A DNA stretch of 64,000 nt from Pseudomonas sp. ABC1 (GTDB lineage Bacteria > Pseudomonadota > Gammaproteobacteria > Pseudomonadales > Pseudomonadaceae): positions 620,001-684,000 of the forward strand of contig NZ_CP058349.1 of the NCBI RefSeq assembly GCF_013395055.1. The letters are read 5' to 3'. This document shows, piece by piece, positions 42,591 to 51,351 of this stretch. Position 1 is the stretch's first letter; every line of letters starts with the position of its first letter. The notes under the pieces were generated by a model, which worked only from the letters and a program-made list of their open reading frames with translations, had not been told where the DNA came from and did not search any database. Made by a program: the position numbers and the translations under genes.

Positions 42591-43301
42591 ATGCGCCGCG
42601 CCCTGCTGCTTGCCCTCGCCGTACTGGCCCTGCCGGTACAGGCCCTGGAACTGAAACCCTTCTCCGCCAGCTACACGGCCGACTGGAAGCAAGTACCGGT
42701 CAGCGGGACCGCCAAGCGCAGTCTCGAACGCCTGGAGGGCAACCGCTGGCAACTGGACTTCGAAGCCTCGATGCTGGTGGCCAGCCTCAGCGAACGCAGC
42801 CAGTTCACCCTCGACGGCAACAGCTTCCTGCCACAGCAGTACCGTCTCAAGCGCAGCGGCCTGGGTAAAGGCAAGCGCATCGAGCAGGATTTCGATTGGG
42901 CGGGCAAGCAGGTCCTCGGCAGTGACCGTGGCGAGCAGGTCAAGCTGCCGCTCAACTCCGGCCTGCTGGATAAGTCCACCTATCAACTGGCCCTGCAACA
43001 CGACGTCGCCGCCGGCAAGCGCAGCATGAGCTACCAGGTGGTCGATGGCGACGAAATCGAGACCTACGACTTCCGCGTACTCGGCGAGGAAAAGGTCAGC
43101 ACCAAGGCCGGCCAGGTCGACGCCATCAAGGTCGAGCGTGTGCGCGACCCCACCCAGAGCAAGCGTGTGACCATGCTCTGGTTCGCCAAGGACTGGGACT
43201 ACCTGCTGGTCCGACTGCACCAGATCGAGAAGGACGGCAAGGAATACCAGATCATGCTGGAGAACGGTCAGGTCGACGGCAAGCCCGTACAAGGCAACTG
43301 A
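42591..43301 (+). CDS. DUF3108 exported protein
   Basis: 236 residues. Signal peptide MRRALLLALAVLALPVQA, then a DUF3108 beta-rich periplasmic domain (LKPFSASYTADWKQVPVSGTAKRSLE ... DEIETYDFRVLGEEKVSTKAGQVDAIKVERVR). Function unknown; routinely found after purMN in Pseudomonas. RBS AGGAG 6 bp before the ATG. Confidence 0.83.
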   Translation: MRRALLLALAVLALPVQALELKPFSASYTADWKQVPVSGTAKRSLERLEGNRWQLDFEASMLVASLSERSQFTLDGNSFLPQQYRLKRSGLGKGKRIEQDFDWAGKQVLGSDRGEQVKLPLNSGLLDKSTYQLALQHDVAAGKRSMSYQVVDGDEIETYDFRVLGEEKVSTKAGQVDAIKVERVRDPTQSKRVTMLWFAKDWDYLLVRLHQIEKDGKEYQIMLENGQVDGKPVQGN

Positions 43302-43365
43302 CCGCCCTCGCGCGCCGGGCCTGACCCGGCGTTTCTCTTGCCGGCATCCATAGACAGGTATCCGT

Positions 43366-44025
43366 ATGCGCCCCTTGTTGTTCCTGCTGTTCCCCCTGCT
43401 CGGCGCCTGCCAGAGCCTGTTCACCACGGAGCCATCCGCCCCGGCCCTGGAGCGCCTGCAAGGCGAAGTACGCAGGGACGCGGGCAACCTGCTGCTGAGC
43501 ACCTGCAAGGGCGACCAGACACTGCAAGTGCTGGACCAGGGCGACAGCGGTTTCAACGACGATGCCGCCGCGCTCTTTGCTGACGGTGCCAGCCGCCTGT
43601 TCGTCGACCTTGGCGGCGTCAAGCTGGGCAAGGCCAGCGCCGACGGACAGCCCCGCCTGGACGTACGCAAGGTCTATCGCCTGCAGAACGAAGGGCACGG
43701 CTGCGACGACCCGCAACTGGCAACCCTCGCCCTGCGTGCCAGCGGCAACGAGCCTTTCTGGACGGTTTCCATCAGCCCACGCGGCCTGTTGCTGGAGCGC
43801 CCGGACCAACCGCCCCTGGCACTCCCCTACCTGGAAGAACAACTGCCACAGGGCCAGATCAATTTCAGCAGCGAAGCCAACCAGCAACGCCTGGAACTCT
43901 GGGTTGCCCCGCAACGTTGCGTGGACAGCGCCAGCGGCGCCGTCAGCCATCTCAGCGCCGTGCTGAGCATCGACGGCAAGCGCCAGAATGGCTGTGGCTA
44001 CTTCGGCGCCCTGCGCACCCCGTGA
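43366..44025 (+). CDS. Putative lipoprotein, COG3650-like
   Basis: 219 residues. Lipoprotein signal with lipobox LGAC (Cys15). The C-terminal region contains LRASGNEPFWTVSISPRGLLLERPDQPPLALPY, the motif of the small COG3650/HslJ-related lipoprotein family, plus Cys pairs (RCVDS and NGCGYFG) that may form a disulfide. Function unknown. Precedes dapC by 31 bp. Confidence 0.75.
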   Translation: MRPLLFLLFPLLGACQSLFTTEPSAPALERLQGEVRRDAGNLLLSTCKGDQTLQVLDQGDSGFNDDAAALFADGASRLFVDLGGVKLGKASADGQPRLDVRKVYRLQNEGHGCDDPQLATLALRASGNEPFWTVSISPRGLLLERPDQPPLALPYLEEQLPQGQINFSSEANQQRLELWVAPQRCVDSASGAVSHLSAVLSIDGKRQNGCGYFGALRTP

Positions 44026-44056
44026 CCCGCACAACCGATTTCGAGACAAGACACAG

Positions 44057-45253
44057 ATGAACCAAGCACTCGACCTGCTGCAACCCTACCCCTTCGAAAA
44101 ACTGCGGGCGCTGCTGGGCGGCGTGCAACCGGCGCCTGGGCTATCCCCCATCGCCCTGTCCATCGGCGAACCCAAGCACAAGTCCCCCGATTTCGTGGCC
44201 CAGGCACTGGCTGACAACCTCCAGCAACTGTCGGTCTACCCGACCACGCTGGGCATCCCGGCCCTGCGCGAGTCCATTGCCGCTTGGTGCGGGCGGCGCT
44301 TCGCCGTACCCAGCGGCTGGCTGGATGCCGCACGCCATGTACTGCCGGTCAATGGCACCCGCGAGGCGCTGTTCGCCTTCACCCAGACAGTCGTCGACCG
44401 CCAGGCGGATGGCCTAGTGGTCAGCCCCAACCCGTTCTACCAGATCTACGAAGGCGCGGCGCTGCTGGCCGGCGCCACGCCTCATTACCTGCCCTGCCAG
44501 GAAGAAAACGGGTTCAACCCGGACTTCGACGCGGTAACAGCAGAAACCTGGAAGCGCACGCAGATCCTGTTCCTCTGCTCACCCGGCAACCCCACCGGAG
44601 CGCTGGTGCCGCTGGAAACGCTGAAGAAACTGATCGCACTGGCTGACGAGCATGACTTCGTCATCGCCGCCGATGAGTGCTACAGCGAACTCTACTTCGA
44701 CGAAGAAAACCCGCCGCCCGGCCTGCTCAGCGCCTGCGCCGCCCTGGGCCGCAGCGATTTCAAGCGTTGCGTGGTGTTCCACAGCCTGTCCAAGCGTTCC
44801 AACCTGCCAGGGCTGCGTTCAGGCTTCGTCGCGGGCGATGCGGATATCCTCAAGGCCTTCCTCCTCTACCGCACCTACCATGGCTGCGCCATGCCGGTGC
44901 AGACTCAACTGGCCAGCATTGCCGCCTGGAACGACGAACAGCACGTACAGGCCAACCGCGAGCTGTACCGCAGCAAATACGATGCGGTGCTGGATATCCT
45001 CGCGCCGGTCCTCGATGTGAAACGCCCGGACGGTGGTTTCTACCTGTGGGCCAGGACGCCCGGGGACGACGCCCAGTTCACCCGCGACCTGTTCGCTCGC
45101 CAGCATGTCACCGTGGTCCCTGGCTCCTACCTGTCGCGCGAGGTCGATGGCGTCAACCCCGGCGCGGGCCGCGTGCGGATGGCGCTGGTCGCCCCGTTGG
45201 CCGAATGCATCGAGGCGGCGCAGCGTATACGTGCCTTCGTGCAAGGAGCCTGA
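44057..45253 (+). CDS. dapC: N-succinyldiaminopimelate aminotransferase
   Basis: 398 residues, PLP class I/II aminotransferase. PLP Lys in VVFHSLSKRSNLPGLRSGF (about 240-258), substrate/PLP motifs SPGNPTGA and AADECYSELYFDE. Makes N-succinyl-LL-DAP in the lysine/peptidoglycan pathway, working with DapD encoded nearby at 46369. RBS GACAAG-like and weak. Its stop codon touches the start of a MITE-like repeat. Confidence 0.93.
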   Translation: MNQALDLLQPYPFEKLRALLGGVQPAPGLSPIALSIGEPKHKSPDFVAQALADNLQQLSVYPTTLGIPALRESIAAWCGRRFAVPSGWLDAARHVLPVNGTREALFAFTQTVVDRQADGLVVSPNPFYQIYEGAALLAGATPHYLPCQEENGFNPDFDAVTAETWKRTQILFLCSPGNPTGALVPLETLKKLIALADEHDFVIAADECYSELYFDEENPPPGLLSACAALGRSDFKRCVVFHSLSKRSNLPGLRSGFVAGDADILKAFLLYRTYHGCAMPVQTQLASIAAWNDEQHVQANRELYRSKYDAVLDILAPVLDVKRPDGGFYLWARTPGDDAQFTRDLFARQHVTVVPGSYLSREVDGVNPGAGRVRMALVAPLAECIEAAQRIRAFVQGA

Positions 45254-45450
45254 GAGCCTGCCCACGATCTGCTGCGCGTCGGCCCTAATGCGTTAAAAAC
45301 AGGCTCGGAATGCTCATTTACACCGGTAAACTCCGCTTCCTCGCCTGTTTGATTCGCTAGCGCTCACCCTTCGGGCCAGCCTACGGCTGTTACTCCCGTT
45401 GGTCGTTGCGCCTTGCAGGGCTCTAGCTCGCGAGATCGTGAACAGGCTCT
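45253..45450. mobile_element. MITE-like repeat, 198 bp, with terminal inverted repeats
   Basis: Ends are AGAGCCTGCCCACGATCT on the left and the inverse of AGAGCCTGTTCACGATCT on the right, so the terminal inverted repeats match at 16 of 18 positions. There is no transposase inside. The left end begins at the last base of the dapC stop codon, so insertion left dapC intact. Similar short elements with AGAGCCTG ends recur in Pseudomonas intergenic regions; mobility would depend on a transposase elsewhere. Confidence 0.7.
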
Positions 45451-45555
45451 GGGAATCCGTCCTGGCTGTCACAATTCATGCACAAAGGCCCGGTAAAAAG
45501 CCTGAATCCCTGGTCGTTGTAAGCTGTACCACGCCCAATACAAGAGAAGTAGCCC

Positions 45556-45879
45556 ATGGCCATGAACGATACCTATGCCGAGTCAGAACCCAGGCGCACC
45601 GAGGTCGATGCGCTGCCGGGCCATGTCCTGCTGGAATTCGGCGCCCCCTGGTGCGAACACTGCCAGGCCGCCCAGCCCTTGCTGGCCAAGGCGCTGCATG
45701 GCCAGCCCCTGCATCACTTGAAGATCGAAGACGGTCCGAAGAGACGCCTGGGGCGTTCGTTCCAGGTCAAGCTCTGGCCGACGCTGATCCTATTGCGCGA
45801 CGGCCAGGAAATCGCTCGTTGCGTACGCCCGACCGGGATTGAAGAACTCCAATCCTTGCTGCAGAGCGTGAACGCGTGA
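45556..45879 (+). CDS. Thioredoxin-fold protein with CEHC active site
   Basis: 107 residues. FGAPWCEHCQAAQPLL (about 28-43) is a thioredoxin active site with CEHC instead of CGPC, and LWPTLILLRDGQEI holds the cis-Pro. A single domain, no signal peptide, so cytosolic. A variant CxxC usually shifts redox potential or partner choice. Preceded by the MITE-like repeat and followed by the ArsC-like reductase gene. Confidence 0.85.
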   Translation: MAMNDTYAESEPRRTEVDALPGHVLLEFGAPWCEHCQAAQPLLAKALHGQPLHHLKIEDGPKRRLGRSFQVKLWPTLILLRDGQEIARCVRPTGIEELQSLLQSVNA

Positions 45880-45952
45880 CGGCAGCCAGACTTTTTCCAC
45901 TGCCGGTCATGGCATAATCCATGGCCCAGTGATGCCCAAGGAGAACTATTCC

Positions 45953-46324
45953 ATGGCCGAAACCAGAGCCGGCCTGCGCCTGTACGGAATCAAGGCTTGC
46001 GACACCATGAAAAAGGCTCGCACCTGGCTGGAAGAGCAGGGACTGCCCTACGACTTCCATGACTACAAGAGCGTCGGTATAGACCGCGCCCACCTGGAGC
46101 TCTGGTGCAGCGAACATGGCTGGCAGACGGTACTCAACCGCGCCGGCACCACCTTCCGCAAACTCGACGAGACGCAGAAGGCCGACCTTGACCAGGCCAA
46201 GGCCATCGAACTGATGCTGGCCCAGCCGTCGATGATCAAACGTCCGGTACTCGAACTGGGCGACAGGACACTGATCGGCTTCAAGCCCGACACCTACGCT
46301 GCCGAACTGGCCAGCACGAACTGA
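45953..46324 (+). CDS. ArsC/Spx-family reductase-like protein (YffB-like)
   Basis: 123 residues. LYGIKACDTMKKARTWLEE (about 9-27) is the Spx/ArsC-type active-site region with one Cys (CDT), and KRPVLELGDRTLIGFKP carries the conserved RP motif. Related to YffB, which lies by dapE/dapD in proteobacteria and is not known to reduce arsenate. RBS AAGGAG 10 bp upstream of the ATG. 44 bp before dapD. Confidence 0.88.
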   Translation: MAETRAGLRLYGIKACDTMKKARTWLEEQGLPYDFHDYKSVGIDRAHLELWCSEHGWQTVLNRAGTTFRKLDETQKADLDQAKAIELMLAQPSMIKRPVLELGDRTLIGFKPDTYAAELASTN

Positions 46325-46368
46325 AACCACGCCCGCATGGCGAGCGTGCACCGCACAAGGATAATCCG

Positions 46369-47403
46369 ATGTCCAGTAACACCTTCAGCCTCGCCTTCGG
46401 CGTCGGCACCCAGAACCGCCAGGGCAACTGGCTGGAAGTCTTCTACGCTCAGCCGCTGCTGAACCCGGACGCAGCGCTGGTCAATGCCATCGCCCCCCTG
46501 CTGGGCTACAGCGGCGGCAACCAGGCCATCGCCATCACCACCACCCAGGCTGCCGAACTGGCCGACGCGATCAAATCCATCGATGCGATCCAGCATGCCT
46601 TGCTCACCCGCCTGGCCGAAAGCCATCGCCCGCTGGTGGTCACCCTCCTGGCGGAAGACGCGGCCCTGACCTCCACCCCGGAGGCCTACCTCAAGCTGCA
46701 CCTGCTATCCCACCGCCTGGCCAAACCGCACGGCCTGAACCTCGCCGGCATCTTCCCGCTGCTGCCCAACGTCGCCTGGACCAACCATGGCGCGGTGGAC
46801 CTGGCCGAGCTGGCCGAACTGCAACTGGAAGCCCGCCTGAAAGGCGACCTGCTGGAAGTCTTCTCGGTGGACAAGTTCCCCAAGATGACCGACTACGTGG
46901 TGCCGAGCGGCGTGCGTATCGCCGACAGCGCCCGTATCCGCCTGGGTGCCTATATCGGTGAAGGCACCACGGTGATGCACGAAGGCTTCGTCAACTTCAA
47001 CGCCGGTACTGCCGGCCCGGGCATGATCGAAGGCCGCGTTTCAGCGGGTGTCTTCGTCGGCAAGGGTTCGGACCTGGGTGGCGGCTGCTCGACCATGGGC
47101 ACCCTGTCCGGCGGCGGCAACATCGTCATCGCCGTCGGTGAAGGCTGCCTGATCGGCGCCAACGCCGGCATCGGCATCCCGCTGGGCGACCGCAACACCG
47201 TGGAATCGGGCCTGTACATCACCGCGGGCACCAAGGTCGCCCTGCTGGACGACCAGAACCAACTGGTCCAGGTGGTCAAGGCCCGCGAACTGGCCGGCCA
47301 GGCCGACCTGCTGTTCCGCCGTAATTCCCAGACCGGCGCCGTGGAATGCAAGACCAACCGTTCCGCCATCGAGCTGAACGAAGCCCTGCACGCCCACAAC
47401 TGA
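46369..47403 (+). CDS. dapD: 2,3,4,5-tetrahydropyridine-2,6-dicarboxylate N-succinyltransferase
   Basis: 344 residues. N-terminal domain 1-170, then a left-handed beta-helix of hexapeptide repeats (RIADSARIRLGAYIGEGTTVMHEGFVNFNAG, GRVSAGVFVGKGSDLGGGCSTMG). Uses succinyl-CoA in lysine/DAP synthesis. The long form is the one typical of Pseudomonas. Works with DapC encoded upstream. Confidence 0.95.
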   Translation: MSSNTFSLAFGVGTQNRQGNWLEVFYAQPLLNPDAALVNAIAPLLGYSGGNQAIAITTTQAAELADAIKSIDAIQHALLTRLAESHRPLVVTLLAEDAALTSTPEAYLKLHLLSHRLAKPHGLNLAGIFPLLPNVAWTNHGAVDLAELAELQLEARLKGDLLEVFSVDKFPKMTDYVVPSGVRIADSARIRLGAYIGEGTTVMHEGFVNFNAGTAGPGMIEGRVSAGVFVGKGSDLGGGCSTMGTLSGGGNIVIAVGEGCLIGANAGIGIPLGDRNTVESGLYITAGTKVALLDDQNQLVQVVKARELAGQADLLFRRNSQTGAVECKTNRSAIELNEALHAHN

Positions 47404-47460
47404 GCGACTGCCGCGCCATGCGCCCCAGCATGGCGCGGCCCATGATTCGAGCCTCCTCCC

Positions 47461-48669
47461 GTGTCCATCCTGATTGTCGATGAGTTCGTCAGTTTCACCC
47501 TGGCGATCATGCTGCTGTTCGCCGGGAAGATCCTCACCCTGCGCACCGAACTGCTCCGCCGCTACAGCATTCCCGAGCCCGTGATTGGCGGCTTCATCTG
47601 TGCCGCGGTGGTCGCTTTCGCTTACTACGTGCTGGACACGCAGATCCAGTTCGAACTCCAGGTACGCGACCTGCTGATGCTGTACTTCTTCGCCGGCATC
47701 GGCCTCAAGGCGGACCTGCGCACCCTGCTCCAGGGTGGTCGTCCACTGCTGGTCCTGCTGCTGTTGGCCAGCCTCTTCATCATCATGCAGAACCTGCTGG
47801 GCATGAGTGTCGCCAGCGTATTCGGCCTGGCGCCGCAAGCCGGGCTGATGGCCGGTTCGATTTCGCTCACCGGCGGCGTCGGCACCACCCTGGCCTGGGC
47901 ACCACAGTTCGTCGAACGCCTGGGCATCGCCAACGCCATGGAACTGGGCATCGCCAGCAATACCCTCGGGTTGATTGCAGCCTGCGTGATCGGCGGCCCT
48001 ATCGCCCGCTACCTGATGCAGCGCCATGGCCTGCAACCTTCGGACAACACCCACCTGGACATTGGCCGCGCCTACGAAGAAGAGCAACCCAAACTCACCT
48101 ACTACGGCGTCCTCTGGGCCTGGATGGGGCTCAATGTCGCCCTGTTGCTGGGACAGGGCATCGCCGAAGCGCTGGAAAGCGCAGGTCTCAACCTGCCCCG
48201 CTTCGTCAGTTGCCTGCTGGCCGGCATCCTGATTCGCAACCTGCTGCCATACCTGCTCGGGCGCAAGCTGGCGCGCAACTGGCCAGGGGCGCAACAGGGG
48301 CTGGCGCTGATCTCCGACATCTGCCTGGGCATGTTCCTGACCATGGCACTGATGAGCCTGCGGCTCTGGGAGCTGCAATCGGTGTTCTTCTTCATACTGG
48401 TAGCCATCGGCCTGCAACTGGTGCTGTGTATCGCCTATATCCTGCTGGTGGTCTTCCGCTTTATGGGCAAGGACTATGAAGCAGCGGTCATCTGTGCAGG
48501 CTTCGGCGGCATCAGCCTGGGCTCGACCGCCACCGCGGTCGTCAACATGACCGCAGTGACACAACAATACGGGGCAGCGCACCGGGCCTTTATCCTCGTA
48601 CCCCTGGTATGCGGATTCTTCATCGACCTGGTGAATGCGCTGGTCATCCACTTCTTCGCAGGATTCTAG
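47461..48669 (+). CDS. gltS: Sodium/glutamate symporter
   Basis: 402 residues, about ten transmembrane helices, GltS family (YSIPEPVIGGFICAAV, ISLTGGVGTTLAWAP, GSTATAVVNM). Imports glutamate with sodium. The start is a GTG at 47461; no better ATG gives a full first helix. It ends 2 bp before csdA starts. Confidence 0.9.
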   Translation: MSILIVDEFVSFTLAIMLLFAGKILTLRTELLRRYSIPEPVIGGFICAAVVAFAYYVLDTQIQFELQVRDLLMLYFFAGIGLKADLRTLLQGGRPLLVLLLLASLFIIMQNLLGMSVASVFGLAPQAGLMAGSISLTGGVGTTLAWAPQFVERLGIANAMELGIASNTLGLIAACVIGGPIARYLMQRHGLQPSDNTHLDIGRAYEEEQPKLTYYGVLWAWMGLNVALLLGQGIAEALESAGLNLPRFVSCLLAGILIRNLLPYLLGRKLARNWPGAQQGLALISDICLGMFLTMALMSLRLWELQSVFFFILVAIGLQLVLCIAYILLVVFRFMGKDYEAAVICAGFGGISLGSTATAVVNMTAVTQQYGAAHRAFILVPLVCGFFIDLVNALVIHFFAGF

Positions 48670-48671
48670 GC

Positions 48672-49880
48672 ATGCCGTCACTCGCCTCGCCCTGGCGCCA
48701 GGACTTTCCCGGCATCGTCGCCCTCCAGGCAGAAGGCCAGGTCTACCTGGACAGCGCCGCCACGGCGCAGAAGCCGCAGGCGATGCTCGATGCCCTGCTC
48801 GGCCACTACAGCCAGGGGACGGCCAACGTCCACCGCGCCCAGCACCTGCCCGCCGAACGCACGACCCGCGCCTTCGAAGCGACACGGGCAAACGTCGCGC
48901 AATGGCTGAATGCCCGCTCGAGCAGCGAAATCGTCTTCACCCACGGCGCCACCGAGGCCTTCAACCTGCTGGCCTACGCACTGGAGAGCCGCTTCGAGGC
49001 TGGCGACGAAATCGTCATCGGAACCTTCGAGCACCACGCCAACCTCCTGCCCTGGCAACAACTGGCACGCCGTCGCAATCTGGCATTGCGCGTGCTGCCA
49101 CTGGATGCCCAGGGCGAGATCGACCTGGCACAGGCACGCACGATCATCGGGGCAAAAACCCGGCTCCTCGCCATCAGCCAGCTTTCCAACGTACTGGGGC
49201 GCCAGCAGCCGCTTGAGGAACTGCTGACGCTGGCGAAGCGCAACCATGCCCTGAGCGTCGTCGACGGAGCCCAGGGCGTGGTCCATGCACGCCAGGATGT
49301 ACGCGCCCTGGGCTGCGATTTCTATGTATTTTCCAGCCACAAGCTGTATGGACCGGACGGGCTGGGCATCCTCTATGGCCGGGAAGAAGCCCTTGCATGC
49401 CTGTCGCCCTGGCAGTTCGGCGGCGAGATGCTGCAAGAGACCGACTACCAGAACGCCAGCTTCCGCGCCGCCCCCATGGGGCTGGAGGCCGGTACGCCCC
49501 CCATCGGTGCGGTGATCGGCTTCGACGCGACCCTGCGCTACCTGGCATCGCTGGACCCACAGCAGGTCCAGGCCCACGAACGCCAACTACACCAGCACCT
49601 GCTCGACGGGTTGCAGCAATACCCCCGCATACACCTGCTGGGGACACCGGACACCGCGCTGGCCAGCTTCACAGTGGAAGGCATTCACCCTGCCGACCTG
49701 GCGCACTTGCTGGGCGAGCAAGGCATTGCCATACGCAGCGGCAGCCACTGCGCCATGCCGCTGGTCCGCAGCCTGGGGCACGAAGGCGCCCTGCGCGTCT
49801 CACTGGCCCTGTACAACGACGGGCACGACCTGCAGCGCTTCTTCGAGGCACTGGAGCAAGCACTGGAGTTGCTGTTATGA
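48672..49880 (+). CDS. csdA: Cysteine desulfurase, CsdA/SufS type
   Basis: 402 residues, PLP enzyme. Takes sulfur from L-cysteine as a persulfide for Fe-S cluster and tRNA thiolation. PLP Lys in FYVFSSHKLYGPDG (about 225), catalytic Cys in RSGSHCAMPL (about 358). It overlaps sufE by 4 bp, a typical desulfurase/acceptor pair. Confidence 0.92.
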   Translation: MPSLASPWRQDFPGIVALQAEGQVYLDSAATAQKPQAMLDALLGHYSQGTANVHRAQHLPAERTTRAFEATRANVAQWLNARSSSEIVFTHGATEAFNLLAYALESRFEAGDEIVIGTFEHHANLLPWQQLARRRNLALRVLPLDAQGEIDLAQARTIIGAKTRLLAISQLSNVLGRQQPLEELLTLAKRNHALSVVDGAQGVVHARQDVRALGCDFYVFSSHKLYGPDGLGILYGREEALACLSPWQFGGEMLQETDYQNASFRAAPMGLEAGTPPIGAVIGFDATLRYLASLDPQQVQAHERQLHQHLLDGLQQYPRIHLLGTPDTALASFTVEGIHPADLAHLLGEQGIAIRSGSHCAMPLVRSLGHEGALRVSLALYNDGHDLQRFFEALEQALELLL

Positions 49881-50296
49881 GCGCTCTGCCAGACAGCGCC
49901 CAAGAGGCGCTAGCGGCGTTTTCCACCTGCAAGGGCTGGGAAGACCATGCGCGCCTACTGATGAAATGGGGAGCGAAACTGGAACCGCTGAAGCCATTCG
50001 AGCGTTGCGAGTCCAACCGGATACAGGGTTGTGAGAGCCAGGTCTGGCTGGTGGCAGAGCGACCAAATGGAAACTGGCATTTTCGCGCCGACAGTGAAGC
50101 CCGCTTGCTGCGAGGCTTGCTGGCCCTGTTGCTGGCTCGTATCCAGGGGCTGGATGCTATGGCCCTGGATACGCTCGACCTGGTCGACTGGTTCCAGCAA
50201 CTGGGGCTTTCACGACAGCTATCGCCCTCACGTAGCAATGGCATGAACGCCGTATTGCAGCGCATCCAGGCCATCAACCACGAACACCTCCAATAA
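49877..50296 (+). CDS. SufE-family sulfur acceptor (CsdE-like)
   Basis: 139 residues. Accepts persulfide sulfur from CsdA/SufS at the Cys in RIQGCESQVWL (about 52) and passes it on. Overlaps csdA. It is the last core gene before the accessory island; about 100 bp further the base usage changes and the leftward AraC gene ends. Confidence 0.92.
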   Translation: MSALPDSAQEALAAFSTCKGWEDHARLLMKWGAKLEPLKPFERCESNRIQGCESQVWLVAERPNGNWHFRADSEARLLRGLLALLLARIQGLDAMALDTLDLVDWFQQLGLSRQLSPSRSNGMNAVLQRIQAINHEHLQ

Positions 50297-50401
50297 TCTC
50301 TAAAGGCATGAAAGCCCCCTGACGGAAACCATGAGGGATGCTGTACTGCCATTCGCAGGCAGGCTGTGCAGGCCCTGTATGCCAATCAGAACATGCGCGG
50401 C

Positions 50402-51220
50402 TTATCCCAAGGCCCTGTCGCGGGAGCGGCACCAGCGTGCCGGCGATACGCCGAACGCCTTCTTGAAGTGCCTGCTCATGTGGCTCTGGTCGAAGAAGCC
50501 GGCGTCTACCGATGCCTCACTCAGTGGGCGCCCCAACAGGATCGACGCTTTCACGAGGTCCAGGCGGCGCATAGTGATGTAGCGGTGGGGGCTAGTGCCG
50601 AAGTACAACCGGTAGTCTTTCGACAAGCTCCACTTGTCACGCCCCGTGCATTCGGCCAAGTCGTCCAGGCTCACGGGCAAGTGTAGGTTGTCGTTCATGT
50701 ATTCACGCGCCAGGTTTGCGGCCGTGAAGCAATTGCCATTATTGGCTGGCTGTCCACCGCACATGGCTTGTAGCCGGGTGAACAGCTGGAAAATCGCGTC
50801 GTCCTCAGCTAGGGAGTCGACTGGATCATCGAACGAATTAAGGATGCTGTCGGCAGCGGCGGCCAACTGCGGATCGCTCGAAATGCCCCCCTTGAGGAAG
50901 GGCAAGGGTTTGCCGTGGAGCACCTCCTGCGCAAGCTCCGGGGTGATGTAGAGCATGCGATAGCGAAAGCCTGACTCACTGCCGGCATGGCCGTCGTGCT
51001 CTTCGTCAGGGTGCAGCACCATGGTGCTGCCCGGCAAGCTGTTACGCGCCTCGCCGCGGTAACGGAAACTCTGCACACCTGCCAGGGTACGGCCGATTGC
51101 GTAGGTGTCATGCCGGTGCGGATCGAAACCATGCCCACTGAAAAAAGCCTCCAATCGCTCCATTTTGGACGCCGGATGGAGGTGCCGTACCCAGTCTTTG
51201 GAGGAAGGCAGTTCAATCAT
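50402..51220 (-). CDS. AraC-family transcriptional regulator of the island
   Basis: 272 residues. An N-terminal AraC-type cupin sensing domain (about 15-150: FDPHRHDTYAIGRTLAGVQSFRYRG, HPDEEHDG) is followed by a C-terminal double helix-turn-helix (about 165-265: NLHLPVSLDDLAECTGRDKWSLSKDYRLYFGTSPHRYITMRRL...FFDQSHMSRHFKKAFGVSP). It lies at the downstream end of the leftward biosynthetic operon, separated from it by 131 bp, in the same orientation. A likely activator of the operon, perhaps sensing the product or a precursor; this is inference from position. Confidence 0.87.
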   Translation of the reverse strand: MIELPSSKDWVRHLHPASKMERLEAFFSGHGFDPHRHDTYAIGRTLAGVQSFRYRGEARNSLPGSTMVLHPDEEHDGHAGSESGFRYRMLYITPELAQEVLHGKPLPFLKGGISSDPQLAAAADSILNSFDDPVDSLAEDDAIFQLFTRLQAMCGGQPANNGNCFTAANLAREYMNDNLHLPVSLDDLAECTGRDKWSLSKDYRLYFGTSPHRYITMRRLDLVKASILLGRPLSEASVDAGFFDQSHMSRHFKKAFGVSPARWCRSRDRALG

Positions 51221-51351
51221 GACGCTGATCCTTAGCAAGTTGTTCCATCTTGGGGCGTATCGCATGAAGAATTTGAAGGAGGCATGGAGTCAAATTAACA
51301 TTTGGATCCTACAGCTTGAAGGCCATTGGTCGATCGTCATAAAAAACCTCA

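Noticed and set aside
47041..48891. Long open frame (616 codons) antisense to dapD/gltS/csdA
   Set aside because: Gln/Ala/Asp-rich shadow spanning three well-supported genes; no start signal or domain.
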